This document shows positions 16,823 to 25,663 of a stretch of 45,973 nt of DNA, piece after piece. The first letter of the stretch is position 1. Each line of letters starts with the position of its first letter. The position numbers and the translations under genes were made by a program. Source of the stretch: an uncultured Myxococcales bacterium (GTDB taxonomy: Bacteria > Myxococcota_A > UBA9042 > DTJE01); NCBI GenBank assembly GCA_937975765.1, contig CALJUR010000096.1:1-45973 (forward strand), written 5' to 3'. The notes below the pieces were generated by a model. The model ran no database searches, was not told where the DNA came from, and was given only the letters and a program-made list of their open reading frames with translations.

Positions 16823-18400
16823 ATGGAAATGCACCGGATCCTGCAGAAGGTTCTGGCTTCCCCGCGATTCGCGGCGTTCGTGCTGCTGTCGCTGGCCGCC
16901 CTGGGGGTCGCCGCGCTGGACCTGCCCCAGGGACTTCCCGACCGCGAGGTCCTCGCCTCCTGGTCCCACGGCACGGGTCCCTACGTCGTGCTCCTGGGGC
17001 TGCACCACCTGGGCGGCAGCCTGCTGGCGTGGGTGCTGGTGGGGGCCCTGTTCCTGCACGCGGTGGCCGTGCACCTGGCACCCGGCTACCAGGCCCCTCG
17101 CCACGGTCCCCTTGCCATCGCCGGCATCACCCTGATCGCCTTTTCGGTCGGCGGTTTCGCCGCGTCGGGCCTCCTCCAGGCACAGCCGGACATCCGGGAC
17201 GCCACCCGGCTGTCGATCGAGCCCGTGTCCGACACTGCACCCGGCGGACGCCAGGTCGTGGAGGAAGGCGCGACGTACCGGATCCCCGGCACGTCCGGCG
17301 ACCGCGTCGTCGCCTTCGCCGTCCTGGGCTCGGGCCCCTGGGCCGCCGAGCGGCGCGCGGACGGCACGACCGCGGCGCACCTGCCCGCCCCCGAAGATGC
17401 ATCCCCCCCGGGCGCGGTCTCGTTCCGGGTCGATGCCCGGCGTCCCCTGGCCGCCTCGGCCCACCTCCCCGGAGCCCCTTCCCTGCCCGGCTGGGCCACC
17501 TCCCTGGCATCGATCCTGGCCGTTCTGGCCGCGGCCCTGGTGCTGGTCCTCGTGGGCGGCCAGGTCCCGTCCCTGGATCCCGCCCGGCGTGCCTCGATGG
17601 TTGGATGGATGGTCCTGTCGCTGCTGCTGGTGCTGTTCAACCCGCTGTCGGGTCCCGGCATCGGCCGGGTCCCGGTCGGTACCGGGACGCCGGGCATGAT
17701 CGTCCACGACGCGGTCGTGGCGCGTGCCCCGGTGGACGTGGCCCCTTGGGTCGGCGCCTTCCCCTCCACCACGGTCCTCGCGCCCCTTCAGGCCGTCCTC
17801 GCCTCGGCCGCCCTGGCGATGCTGGTCCTGCTGGCCCTGCGGGTGGCCGCGCCCGGTTCCGGCCGCCTGCACCGGTTGTCCGGCCAGGTCGCCGGCGCCC
17901 TGGCCATCGCCGGCGGGGTCGTGCTGCTGGCCTGGGCCCTCGGGCGCATCCCCTTGCCCGACACCTTCGCCGACCTGTCGGCCCGCTTCCGGCACGACCT
18001 GCTGACGCGGCTGCCCGTGTCGCTGTCCGTTCTCGATGCCGCCCCGACCCACGCAGGGCCCTACTCGATCCCGCTGGCTTCCGGGCTGTTCCTGGCGATC
18101 GCTCCCCTCTCGGCCGGCCTCGCCCTGGTCCTGGCGCATCGCACCCGGCCCCCCCGTGCGCTCCCGTCCCCCGGCTTCGCCGTGTCGCTGCTGGCGGCCC
18201 TGGCGCTCCTGCGCGCCCTCGCGATCGCGCTGTCCCCTTCCGTGGCCTCCGCCTCCGCGGCCGCCGTGCCGCTGGCCGCCCTCTCCGCGCTGCTGGCCGC
18301 GTCCGCGCTGGCCGCCCGTCACCTTCACCCCGCGCTTCCGTCCGCCTTCCTGGCCCCGGCGGTGCTTTCGTCGGCGCTGCAACTGGCCATCGCCCCCTGA
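16823..18400 (+). CDS. Polytopic membrane protein of unknown function
   Basis: A ~525-residue protein with about eleven hydrophobic helices. Two lie near the N-terminus around a short loop, with a soluble loop of ~100 residues after the third. The rest are clustered in the C-terminal 320 residues. The first ~120 residues (two helices, a LGLHHLGGS stretch and another helix) faintly recall ResB of cytochrome c maturation. The typical ResB beta domain and conserved His were not confirmed, so no function is assigned. Three in-frame starts are possible: GTG 16805, ATG 16823 and ATG 16829. ATG 16823 is chosen because the residues before it are not signal-like. A TTGACA (16785-16790) lies upstream with no good -10. 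Confidence 0.65.
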   Translation: MEMHRILQKVLASPRFAAFVLLSLAALGVAALDLPQGLPDREVLASWSHGTGPYVVLLGLHHLGGSLLAWVLVGALFLHAVAVHLAPGYQAPRHGPLAIAGITLIAFSVGGFAASGLLQAQPDIRDATRLSIEPVSDTAPGGRQVVEEGATYRIPGTSGDRVVAFAVLGSGPWAAERRADGTTAAHLPAPEDASPPGAVSFRVDARRPLAASAHLPGAPSLPGWATSLASILAVLAAALVLVLVGGQVPSLDPARRASMVGWMVLSLLLVLFNPLSGPGIGRVPVGTGTPGMIVHDAVVARAPVDVAPWVGAFPSTTVLAPLQAVLASAALAMLVLLALRVAAPGSGRLHRLSGQVAGALAIAGGVVLLAWALGRIPLPDTFADLSARFRHDLLTRLPVSLSVLDAAPTHAGPYSIPLASGLFLAIAPLSAGLALVLAHRTRPPRALPSPGFAVSLLAALALLRALAIALSPSVASASAAAVPLAALSALLAASALAARHLHPALPSAFLAPAVLSSALQLAIAP

Positions 18401-18440
18401 TCCGATCGCTGTTTGCTCGGCATCCCGCGCGGCGATTCCC

Positions 18441-18446
18441 TATAAT
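18441..18446 (+). promoter_or_regulatory. Consensus -10 box (TATAAT) before the Asp-rich lipoprotein gene
   Basis: A perfect TATAAT stands out in GC-rich surroundings, 37 bases before the ATG at 18483. No clear TTGACA-like element lies at the expected distance, so the -35 is weak or activator-dependent. Confidence 0.5.
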
Positions 18447-18482
18447 GGCGCCGGAGTGACACAAGGCGTCACCGAGGTCGCG

Positions 18483-19313
18483 ATGGTTCGCATTCTCGCC
18501 GCTGCTGCGTTCCTGTTCTCGCTGGCCGGGTGCCAGGGTTCGTCCACGGGCCCCTCCCCGTCCGACCTGCCGGCGACGGCCGACGGCACCGCGGACATCT
18601 CGATCCTGAACGACGCCGTGATGCTGGAGATCCGCAGCGATGCTCCCTGGGAACAGGACGTCCACGTTTCCGCGGACACCCTTGCCCCGGAGGATGTCGC
18701 GCCGGGCGAGGTCATCGGCATCGAGGACGTGCCGGCCCCCTCGGACGCCGGCACGGACGCCGCTTCGTTCCTGGATCTCCCCGGGCCCGGCGATGCGAAC
18801 GGACCCGATTTCCCTCCCCCCGACGATGTCCAGCATCCCCCCTTCTGCGGCGACCGGGAGATGCCCTGCGAGGAGGGCACCACGTGCGTCACCGACGCGG
18901 ATGGCGCCTCCCGCTGCGTGCCGCTGGGCGAATGCTCGGGCGATGGGTCCATCGACCTGGAGGAACTGGTCCGGCTGCTGACGACCGGCCAGGGCCAGGT
19001 CCAGGTCAAGGTCCGCGCGATGGCCTGGCCCGGCAAGCCGGCCTGCTCCCCGCTGCCCTGCCCTCCCGACGACCCCTGCTGCAACACGTGCTTCGCGCCC
19101 CTGTTCATCGGGGCCGAGACGTTCCCGATCGTGCTGAACGGGCACGGAACCACCATCGGATGCCGTGGAAACGAGTGCGACGTCCTGGACGGTTGCCATC
19201 CCTTCACCCTGTCGTCCTGGTACTGGGTCTGGGGCACGGCCGGGATCGTCGGCGGCAAGGCCCAGTTGACCGTGGACGGCTTCTGCCTCGCGGACGACCA
19301 GCAAACCTTCTGA
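18483..19313 (+). CDS. Asp-rich, Cys-rich lipoprotein
   Basis: A 276-residue lipoprotein (FLFSLAGC, acylated Cys17). Residues ~20-120 are a low-complexity Asp/Pro/Ala linker, and the C-terminal half is Cys-rich (MPCEEGTTC, CPPDDPCCNTC, GCRGNECDVLDGC). Acidic linkers followed by disulfide-rich domains are typical of surface lipoproteins in Myxococcota-like bacteria; two other lipoproteins in this window share the style (34350-35900 and 43384-45198). The many Cys pairs should need an oxidising envelope and a disulfide-forming system. No enzymatic motif was seen. It is transcribed with the downstream SDR gene, which starts ten bases after its stop. Confidence 0.78.
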   Translation: MVRILAAAAFLFSLAGCQGSSTGPSPSDLPATADGTADISILNDAVMLEIRSDAPWEQDVHVSADTLAPEDVAPGEVIGIEDVPAPSDAGTDAASFLDLPGPGDANGPDFPPPDDVQHPPFCGDREMPCEEGTTCVTDADGASRCVPLGECSGDGSIDLEELVRLLTTGQGQVQVKVRAMAWPGKPACSPLPCPPDDPCCNTCFAPLFIGAETFPIVLNGHGTTIGCRGNECDVLDGCHPFTLSSWYWVWGTAGIVGGKAQLTVDGFCLADDQQTF

Positions 19314-19323
19314 CGGGGTGGGA

Positions 19324-20088
19324 ATGGCGGCTCCCGAATCCCTGGACACCCGGTCTTCCCTGCCGGGTCCCGGCGTGGCGCTGGTGACCGGCGCGGCGAA
19401 GCGTGTCGGGCGTGCCATCGTCCTGGAACTGGCCCGCGCCGGATTCGACATCGCAGTGCACCACCGTTCCTCCCCCGTCGAGGCGGGCGAGGTCGCGGCG
19501 GCGATCCGCGACCTGGGCCGCCGCGCGGCCGTCGTCCAGGCCGACCTGGTCGTCCCTTCGCAGATCGACGCCATGTTCCGCGCGGTGGATGACGCCTTCG
19601 GTCGCCTGGACGTCCTGGTCAACAGCGCCGCCGTCTTCCGCCGCACCCCGGTCTCGACCCTGGCCGAGGCCGACTTCGACTTCCACGTCGCGACGAACCT
19701 GAAGGCGCCCTACCTGTGCTGCCTGCAGGCGGTACCCCGGATGCGGGCGTCGGGCCACGGTGCGATCGTGAACCTGGCCGACGTCGCGGCCGATCGGCCC
19801 TTCGCCTCCCACGTCCCCTACTGCGTCTCGAAGGCCGGCCTGGCGATGCTGACCCGCTCGCTGGCGAAGGCCCTCGCGCCCGCGATCACCGTCAACGCCG
19901 TGTCTCCCGGGACGGTGCTGTTCCGGGAGGACGAGTCCCCCGAGGAACGGGCACGCGTGATCGCCCGCATCCCGCAGGGCCGCATCGGCACCCCGGAGGA
20001 CGTAGCCCGCGCGGTGCGCTTCCTGGTCGAGTCCCCGCACGTGACCGGCGTGATCCTGCCCGTCGACGGGGGGCGTTCTCTGGCGTGA
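19324..20088 (+). CDS. Short-chain dehydrogenase resembling pteridine reductase
   Basis: A 254-residue NADPH-dependent SDR. The cofactor motif TGAAKRVGRA fits the TGxxxRxG form of PTR1/FolM pteridine reductases. NSAAVF is the structural motif, and the catalytic Tyr-Lys pair is YCVSK. The usual catalytic Ser is replaced by Asp (NLADVAADRP), as in PTR1, where that Asp takes part in pterin reduction. It may therefore reduce dihydrofolate or dihydropterins, which would help if thymidylate synthesis or folate recycling is unusual; that is inference. Start: ATG 19324 after GGGGTGGGA, with in-frame GTG 19318 as the alternative. Confidence 0.85.
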   Translation: MAAPESLDTRSSLPGPGVALVTGAAKRVGRAIVLELARAGFDIAVHHRSSPVEAGEVAAAIRDLGRRAAVVQADLVVPSQIDAMFRAVDDAFGRLDVLVNSAAVFRRTPVSTLAEADFDFHVATNLKAPYLCCLQAVPRMRASGHGAIVNLADVAADRPFASHVPYCVSKAGLAMLTRSLAKALAPAITVNAVSPGTVLFREDESPEERARVIARIPQGRIGTPEDVARAVRFLVESPHVTGVILPVDGGRSLA

Positions 20089-20101
20089 TTCCCGCGATGG
20101 A

Positions 20102-20122
20102 TGCCCGTTCGCGCCCCGGGCA
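20102..20122. terminator. Possible bidirectional hairpin between convergent genes
   Basis: Six-base inverted repeat TGCCCG / CGGGCA around a nine-base loop, in the 43-base gap between the convergent SDR and ruvB genes. No T tract follows, so the terminator call is weak. Confidence 0.3.
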
Positions 20123-20131
20123 GGCTTCCGG

Positions 20132-21157
20132 CTACAGCAGTTCGCCGCTTCCGCGCGGCGCCTCGCGATGCAGGTGCTGCAGCGCGCGCGACGTCGCGAC
20201 GCGCCCCCGGGGCGTGCGCTGGATGAACCCCTCCTGCAGCAGGTAGGGCTCCACGACCTCCTCCAGCGTGTCCCGCTCCTCGGACAGCGACGCGCACATC
20301 GTCTCGACCCCCACGGGCCCGCCGCCGAACTTGTCGATGATCGTCAGCAGGTAACGCCGGTCCATCGCGTCCAGGCCGCACCGATCCACGTCCAGCCGCG
20401 TCAGCGCCGACTCGGCCACGGCCTCGGTCACGGTCCCGTCGCCCTCGACCTGGGCGAAGTCCCGCACGCGTCGGAGCAGCCGGTTCGCGATGCGCGGCGT
20501 TCCTCGGGAACGCCGGCCGATCTCGTCGGCCGCGCCGTCCGTCAGGTGCACGCCCAGGATCCTCGCGGACCGCCGGACGATGTCCGACAGTTCGTCCACC
20601 GGGTAGTGGTTCAGCCTCTCCACGATCCCGAACCGGTCCCGCAGCGGCCCGGTCAGCAACCCCGTGCGCGTGGTCGCGCCGATCAGAGTGAACTTCTTCA
20701 GTTTCAGCCGGATCGATCGCGCCCCGGGACCTTCCCCGATCACGACGTCGAACGAGTAGTCCTCCATCGCTGGGTACAGGTTCTCCTCGACGACCGGGTT
20801 CAGGCGGTGGATCTCGTCCACGAACAGGACGTCCCTTTCGTTCAGATTGGTCAGGATCCCCGCCAGGTCGCCCTTCTTCTCCAGGGCCGGTCCCGACGTC
20901 TGCTTCATCTCCACGCCCAGTTCCGACGCCAGGATGTGGGCCAGGGTCGTCTTCCCCAGGCCGGGCGGTCCGCACAGCAGCATGTGGTCCAGCGCGTCAC
21001 CCCGCTGCCGCGCCGCCTTCACGAAGACGTGCAGTTTGGCCTTCAGGGCTTCCTGCCCGACGAACTCCTCGAACGACCGGGGGCGCAGCGCGAACTCGCC
21101 GGCCTCCTCGTCGGTCTTCAGCGGGGTCGCCAGTCCTCGATCCGCCTCGCTGGCCAT
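20132..21157 (-). CDS. ruvB: Holliday junction branch-migration ATPase RuvB
   Basis: A 341-residue AAA+ motor that drives branch migration of Holliday junctions with RuvA. Walker A is GPPGLGKTT near residues 64-72 and Walker B is VDEIHRL. Sensor 1 (GATTRTG) and the arginine-finger region (GPLRDRFG) follow. The winged-helix DNA-binding domain ends in EGFIQRTPRGR. The length is typical for the family. It is the last gene of a yebC-ruvC-ruvA-ruvB operon, 39 bases after ruvA. Confidence 0.98.
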   Translation of the reverse strand: MASEADRGLATPLKTDEEAGEFALRPRSFEEFVGQEALKAKLHVFVKAARQRGDALDHMLLCGPPGLGKTTLAHILASELGVEMKQTSGPALEKKGDLAGILTNLNERDVLFVDEIHRLNPVVEENLYPAMEDYSFDVVIGEGPGARSIRLKLKKFTLIGATTRTGLLTGPLRDRFGIVERLNHYPVDELSDIVRRSARILGVHLTDGAADEIGRRSRGTPRIANRLLRRVRDFAQVEGDGTVTEAVAESALTRLDVDRCGLDAMDRRYLLTIIDKFGGGPVGVETMCASLSEERDTLEEVVEPYLLQEGFIQRTPRGRVATSRALQHLHREAPRGSGELL

Positions 21158-21196
21158 CGGGCCTCCCCCGGGACGCGCACCGGCGTCCCGACACCA

Positions 21197-21790
21197 CTAC
21201 CGGGCCGACAGGATCGCCAATGCCTGGCGCACCAGGCCTTCCAGGTCCGGCGCCGCCCCGGGGCCGGCCTGCCGCAGCGCCGCCTCGACGTCCCGGGTCG
21301 AGAAGCCCAGGTTCGCCAGCGCCGAGCGGGCGTCCTCGAACATCGCCGACGAAACGCCCGCGGGCCGGGACGGGGCCTCGACGGGCAGCGCCAGGAACTT
21401 CTCGCGCAGTTCCAGCACCAGGCGCTCCGCGGTCTTCTTCCCCACCCCGCTGATGGTGGACAACTTCTTCAGGTCCTTCTCGCGGATCGCTTCCACCATT
21501 TCGGGCAGCGGGAACCCGCCCAGGATCGCGGACCCCATTCGCGGCCCCACCCCCGACACGGTCACCAGCAGGTCGAACACCGTGCGGCCCATCTCGCTGT
21601 CGAACCCGAACAGCGTGATCGCGTCCTCGCGGACGACGGTCCGGACCCATACCACCATCTCGCTGCCGATCGGCCCGATGCCCATGCGGGCCTGCCGGTC
21701 GATGACGACCTCGTAACCGACGCCGCCGACGTCGATCGTCACGTCGTTCTGCGTCAGGGCCGCGACCTTGCCTCGCAGGTAGCCGATCAT
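21197..21790 (-). CDS. ruvA: Holliday junction-binding protein RuvA
   Basis: A 197-residue tetrameric junction-binding subunit. The N-terminal OB fold starts MIGYLRGKV. The two helix-hairpin-helix motifs include VSGVGPRMG and ISGVGKKTAERL. A linker follows, then the C-terminal domain III (LANLGFSTRDVEAAL) that contacts RuvB. The start overlaps the stop of ruvC by four bases, implying translational coupling. Confidence 0.98.
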   Translation of the reverse strand: MIGYLRGKVAALTQNDVTIDVGGVGYEVVIDRQARMGIGPIGSEMVVWVRTVVREDAITLFGFDSEMGRTVFDLLVTVSGVGPRMGSAILGGFPLPEMVEAIREKDLKKLSTISGVGKKTAERLVLELREKFLALPVEAPSRPAGVSSAMFEDARSALANLGFSTRDVEAALRQAGPGAAPDLEGLVRQALAILSAR

Positions 21791-22308
21791 CGTCGTCCCC
21801 TCCCCCACGACGCACCCGCCAGCTGGGCCAGCGTCCGCGCCCCGCCCAGCATCTGGTGCGTCATCGCGATCGCCAGCGCGTCCGCCGCGTCCTCGGGCGG
21901 GTCGTAGTCGAGGCCCAGGATGGCCCTCACCAGCATCCCGACCTGCCCCTTGAACGCCTTCCCGCTGCCCGTGACCGCCTTCTTGACCTGGGCCGGCGTG
22001 TACTCGTTCAGCGGCAGGCCAGCCTGTTCGACCGCCAGCAGGATCACGCCCCGGGCGTGTCCCAGCTTCAGGGCGGAATCGGCGTTGCGCGCGACGAAGA
22101 CCCGTTCGACCGCCACCTCGTCCGGACGGTGCTCGCGGATCAATGCCTCCAGCGCCTCGTGCAGTTCCTTCAGTCGGGGGCCCATGGCAGGTTCGTCGCC
22201 CAGCCGGAAGGTGCCGCAGGCGACGCAGCGGGAGCGCCCCCACTCGCCTTCCAGGATGCCCCAGCCCGTGACGCGGCTGCCGGGGTCGATGCCGAGGACG
22301 CGGCCCAT
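21787..22308 (-). CDS. ruvC: Crossover junction endodeoxyribonuclease RuvC
   Basis: A 173-residue Holliday junction resolvase of the RNase H fold. The metal-binding acidic residues are visible: Asp in GIDPGS near residue 8, Glu in VAVERVF, and the C-terminal pair in DAADALAIAMTH. The protein is of normal length. It lies 47 bases downstream of yebC and overlaps ruvA by four bases. The order yebC-ruvC-ruvA-ruvB is common in many bacteria and supports expression with recombination repair. Confidence 0.97.
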   Translation of the reverse strand: MGRVLGIDPGSRVTGWGILEGEWGRSRCVACGTFRLGDEPAMGPRLKELHEALEALIREHRPDEVAVERVFVARNADSALKLGHARGVILLAVEQAGLPLNEYTPAQVKKAVTGSGKAFKGQVGMLVRAILGLDYDPPEDAADALAIAMTHQMLGGARTLAQLAGASWGRGRR

Positions 22309-22355
22309 TCGGTTTTCCGGGGGCGGGCACAGGTGCAGGGGACCGGCCCGGCCCG

Positions 22356-23105
22356 TCAGGACATCAGGCCTTCCAGCTCCGACTCGTCGATGTCGAAGTT
22401 GGCATAGACGTTCTGGACGTCGTCGTTGTCTTCCAGGGCGTCCACCAGCTTGAGGATCTGCTCCGCGTCCTTGCCCGTGACCTTCGTCGTGTTCTTCGGC
22501 ACCTTGGCCGTCTTTGCCGACGTCACGTTGAACCCGGCGGCCTTCAGCTTCTCGGCGACGTCCATCAGGTCCGAGGGAGGCGTCGTGAACTCGAACACGC
22601 CGTCCTCGCCCTCGACGTCGTCTGCGCCCACGTCCAGCGCGACTTCCATCATGTCGTCGGCGGTCTTGCCTTCGGCCTCGATCTCGATCTGGCCCTTCAT
22701 CTCGAACATCCAGGCCACGGCGCCCTGGGTCGCCATGTTGGCGTTCTGCTTCTGGAAGATGCGCCGGATCTCGGAGACGCAGCGGTTCTTGTTGTCCGTC
22801 AGGCAGTCCACGATCAGCGCGACGCCGGCCGGGCCGTAGGCCTCGTACGTCACTTCCTCGTAGTTCACGCCCTCCAGTTCGCCCGTGCCCTTCTTGATGG
22901 CCCGGTCGATGTTGTCGTTGGGCATGTTCTGGCCCTTGGCGGTCAGGACGGCCTGCCTCAGGCGGGGGTTTCCCTCGGGGTCACCGCCACCCATGCGCGC
23001 GGCGATGGTGATCTCCTTGATGAGCTTGGTGAAGAGCCGGCCGCGCGCAGCGTCCGCCTTGCCCTTCTTGTGCTTGATGGTTGCCCACTTGCTGTGTCCC
23101 GACAT
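22356..23105 (-). CDS. yebC: YebC/PmpR-family protein (TACO1-like)
   Basis: A 249-residue protein beginning with the family signature MSGHSKWATIKHKKG, with NMPNDNIDRAIKKG and YGPAGVALIVDCLTDNKNR blocks and three domains of normal length. YebC proteins were first described as transcriptional regulators. Some are now known to help ribosomes through difficult peptide stretches such as proline runs, like mitochondrial TACO1. This genome encodes proteins with long proline runs (for example the uracil-DNA glycosylase here), which fits either view. First gene of the ruv operon, with its own promoter candidate at 23145-23173. Confidence 0.96.
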   Translation of the reverse strand: MSGHSKWATIKHKKGKADAARGRLFTKLIKEITIAARMGGGDPEGNPRLRQAVLTAKGQNMPNDNIDRAIKKGTGELEGVNYEEVTYEAYGPAGVALIVDCLTDNKNRCVSEIRRIFQKQNANMATQGAVAWMFEMKGQIEIEAEGKTADDMMEVALDVGADDVEGEDGVFEFTTPPSDLMDVAEKLKAAGFNVTSAKTAKVPKNTTKVTGKDAEQILKLVDALEDNDDVQNVYANFDIDESELEGLMS

Positions 23106-23144
23106 TGCCTGACCTCGAAAAGGGTGACGCCGGAAAGACGGGGA

Positions 23145-23173
23145 CATATACCACGGGTGTACGCCGGATGCAA
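23145..23173 (-). promoter_or_regulatory. Promoter of the yebC-ruvCAB operon
   Basis: On the minus strand TTGCAT (23173-23168) is followed by exactly 17 bases and TATATG (23150-23145), 40 bases before the yebC start. Spacing and location are good; both boxes are one or two bases from consensus. Confidence 0.6.
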
Positions 23174-23265
23174 CGGGGACGTCGATCGAGGCAGGGGCGG
23201 GAATCGCGGCCTTGACACGCGTCGCCTTCAATGGGAAGGGAAAGGGCGTCACCGGGAGGGACCAG

Positions 23266-24306
23266 ATGGCCTCGAAGAAGTACCGCAGCATCGTCGCCGG
23301 GGCCGGAAGCGTCCTCGGCGGGCGCCTGGCCGTGCTGCTGGCGCGCGCCGGCCACGAGGTGATCGCCGCCGAGTCGCCGGAGGTCCTGGACGCCCCCGGG
23401 GGCCTGGCACGGGGCCGGTTCGAGGCCGCCCGGGATGCCGGAGCCTGGGTGCAGACGATCGACGTGTCCGCCGCGGGAGCCCTCGACCCCCTGCTGAGGG
23501 ACATCGACATGCTGTACGTGGCGACCCGCCCGCGCGAGGGCGACCGGTCGTGGAAGTCCCTGTGGCGGGCCGTGGTCGGGGGCACGACGAACCTGGTCGA
23601 CGCCTCCGCCCGGAACGGGGGCCGCCTGCGCCGCCTGGCGCTGTTCTCGTCCGCTTCCGTGGCGGGTTTCACCGGCGATGGCGCGGCCGTGGACGAGGCC
23701 GCCCCGACCGACCCCCGGACCGACCTCGCGCGGGCGCTGTCCCTGGCCGAGCACGTCGTTCGGCGGCGCTGTCCCGAGGCCGGCATCCCCTTCACGATCG
23801 TGAGGCCCGGCCACCTGGTCGGGGCCGACGCCGGCCTGCCTCTGGCCGCCCTGTTCCGGCCGACCTGGCTGCCGGCGGTGGCCGTCCCCGCGGGAGACTC
23901 GGGCGAGGTCCCTTTGTGCCACCTGGACGACGCTTGCAACGCGGCGGTCCACCTCTGCAAGTATGCATCCGGCGCGAACGGCACCTTCTTCGTGACCGAT
24001 GGTTCCCGGGCCACCGTGGCGGACCTGCTGCGGCGCGTCGCGCGGGCCCGAGGCGCCCAGGCGATCCCGCTGCCCGGCGTCCGGTCGGAATGGCTGGGAC
24101 AGGCGGCCTGCCTGGCCGTCGCCGCGGATCGGTTCGTCGCGGCCCGTCGCGGCCGGTCCCCCGTGCTGGACCCGGACCTCGCCGGGCTCCTGGGAGGGGG
24201 CCTCCGCGTTCGCACCGATCGCCTGGCCCAGGCGGGCTTCACGCCGGCCTACCCCGATGCCTGTTCCGGGCTGGCGGCCCTGGGCGCTGCCGTCCGGGGG
24301 GGGTGA
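23266..24306 (+). CDS. NAD-dependent epimerase/dehydratase-like protein with altered active site
   Basis: A 346-residue extended-SDR protein. The nucleotide-binding glycine motif is GAGSVLGG, the middle contains FSSASVAGFTGDG, and the C-terminal half has FTIVRPGHLVGADAG and HLDDACNAAVHL, all typical of the epimerase or 3-beta-hydroxysteroid dehydrogenase-like branch. At the place where Tyr-x3-Lys is expected (before the LAE helix) the sequence is LARAL, so both catalytic residues seem to be lost. It may bind NAD and a substrate without normal turnover, or use another residue. Start: ATG 23266 with GGGAGGG five bases upstream. It is divergent from yebC and convergent with metK. Confidence 0.75.
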   Translation: MASKKYRSIVAGAGSVLGGRLAVLLARAGHEVIAAESPEVLDAPGGLARGRFEAARDAGAWVQTIDVSAAGALDPLLRDIDMLYVATRPREGDRSWKSLWRAVVGGTTNLVDASARNGGRLRRLALFSSASVAGFTGDGAAVDEAAPTDPRTDLARALSLAEHVVRRRCPEAGIPFTIVRPGHLVGADAGLPLAALFRPTWLPAVAVPAGDSGEVPLCHLDDACNAAVHLCKYASGANGTFFVTDGSRATVADLLRRVARARGAQAIPLPGVRSEWLGQAACLAVAADRFVAARRGRSPVLDPDLAGLLGGGLRVRTDRLAQAGFTPAYPDACSGLAALGAAVRGG

Positions 24307-24330
24307 CGGGGTCGTCGTTCGGGCAGGTTT

Positions 24331-24346
24331 CCCCGGCCTCCCGGGG
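24331..24346. terminator. GC-rich hairpin between convergent genes
   Basis: CCCCGG, a four-base loop and CCGGGG form a compact stem between the stops of the epimerase-like gene and metK. It could serve both strands. No T tract follows on either side. Confidence 0.4.
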
Positions 24347-24368
24347 GATGGGGTCCGGGAACTTGCGG

Positions 24369-25529
24369 CTAGAACGCGTCCGCCTTCAGGGCCGCGGCGC
24401 GATCCGTCTTCTCCCAGGTGAACCCGTCCTCGGCGCGACCGAAGTGGCCGTAGGCCGCGGTCTGGAGGTACAGCGGTCGCAGCAGGTCCAGCTGGCGCAC
24501 GATCATGCCCGGCCGGAAGTCGAAGTGCTTCAGCACCAGTTCGTGGATGCGGTCCAGCGGCACCTTCTCGGTCCCGAAGGTCTCGACCAGGACGCTGACG
24601 GGCTGGGCCACGCCGATGGCGTAGGCGACCTCGACCTCGCAGCGGTCCGCCAGGCCCGCGGCCACGACGTTCTTCGCCACATAGCGGGCGTAGTACGCGC
24701 CGCTGCGGTCCACCTTGCTGGGGTCCTTGCCGCTGAAGCAGCCGCCGCCGTGGCGGCCCATGCCGCCGTACGAATCGACGATGATCTTGCGACCGGTCAG
24801 GCCGCAGTCGCCCATGGGCCCGCCGATGACGAACCGGCCGGTCGGGTTCACGTAGATCTTCGTCTCGGGGGTGATCAGTTTCTGGGGCACCACGTGCCGG
24901 ATCACCTCCTCGGTGATCGCCTCGCGGATGGTCTCCTGGGTGACGTCCGGCCCGTGCTGGGTGGAAACGACGATGGCCGTGACCTCCTTCGCGACCCCGT
25001 CCTCGTACGAGACCGACACCTGCGACTTCCCGTCGGGACGCACCCAGGGCAGCAGGCCGGACTTGCGGACCGAGGCCAGGCGCCGGGTCAACTGGTGGGC
25101 CAGGATGATCGGCATCGGCATGAGTTCGGGCGTCTCGTTGCTGGCGTACCCGAACATCATCCCCTGGTCGCCCGCGCCCTGCGACTCGGCGCTGCCGCGG
25201 TTGACGCCCATCGCGATGTCCGTCGACTGCTTGTCGATCGACGTCACGACCGCGCACGTCTTGCAGTCAAAGCCCATCGTCGGGTCGGTGTACCCGATGC
25301 GCTCGATGGTGCCCCGGACGACCGCGGGGATGTCCACCCAGCAGTCCGTCGTGATCTCGCCGCCCACGAACGCGAGACCCGTCGTCACCAGCGTCTCGCA
25401 CGCGACGTGGCAGTGCTGGTCCTGGGAGATGATGGCGTCGAGGATGGCGTCGGAGATCTGGTCCGCGACCTTGTCCGGATGCCCCTCGGTGACCGACTCG
25501 GAAGAGAAGATGTAGCGCCCCTGGGCCAT
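24369..25529 (-). CDS. metK: S-adenosylmethionine synthase
   Basis: A 386-residue enzyme that makes S-adenosylmethionine from methionine and ATP. Signatures: SVTEGHPDKVADQISDA at the N-terminus, GAGDQGMMFGYA (methionine-binding loop region) in the middle, and GGGCFSGKDPSKVDRSGAYYA (P-loop-like) in the C-terminal half. Full length. The start is ATG 25529 after GGGAGCGGGACC. The leader from the predicted promoter is only ~20-25 bases, too short for a SAM riboswitch, so no such control is evident. SAM supplies the radical SAM enzyme and methyltransferases of the cell. Confidence 0.98.
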   Translation of the reverse strand: MAQGRYIFSSESVTEGHPDKVADQISDAILDAIISQDQHCHVACETLVTTGLAFVGGEITTDCWVDIPAVVRGTIERIGYTDPTMGFDCKTCAVVTSIDKQSTDIAMGVNRGSAESQGAGDQGMMFGYASNETPELMPMPIILAHQLTRRLASVRKSGLLPWVRPDGKSQVSVSYEDGVAKEVTAIVVSTQHGPDVTQETIREAITEEVIRHVVPQKLITPETKIYVNPTGRFVIGGPMGDCGLTGRKIIVDSYGGMGRHGGGCFSGKDPSKVDRSGAYYARYVAKNVVAAGLADRCEVEVAYAIGVAQPVSVLVETFGTEKVPLDRIHELVLKHFDFRPGMIVRQLDLLRPLYLQTAAYGHFGRAEDGFTWEKTDRAAALKADAF

Positions 25530-25557
25530 GGTCCCGCTCCCGCAAAATGGCCGGAAA

Positions 25558-25586
25558 CGGATACTCCCTCGGGGTCGAAAAGTCAA
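25558..25586 (-). promoter_or_regulatory. Promoter of metK
   Basis: Minus-strand TTGACT (25586-25581), 17-base spacer and TATCCG (25563-25558), about 29 bases before the metK start. The same 134-base gap carries a divergent promoter for dapB. Confidence 0.55.
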
Positions 25587-25607
25587 TGTCCACTGCGGGT
25601 CGCGGGC

Positions 25608-25636
25608 TTGACCGCCGCCCGCCGCTTTGCGATTCT
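25608..25636 (+). promoter_or_regulatory. Promoter of dapB
   Basis: TTGACC (25608-25613), 17-base spacer and GATTCT (25631-25636), 28 bases before the GTG start of dapB. It lies back to back with the metK promoter. Confidence 0.45.
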
Positions 25637-25663
25637 TGGGGCGTACCCGCAGGGAGCCCCCCC

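Noticed and set aside
25530..25600. A SAM riboswitch upstream of metK
   Set aside because: The leader after the predicted promoter is only ~20-25 bases, too short for any known SAM riboswitch.
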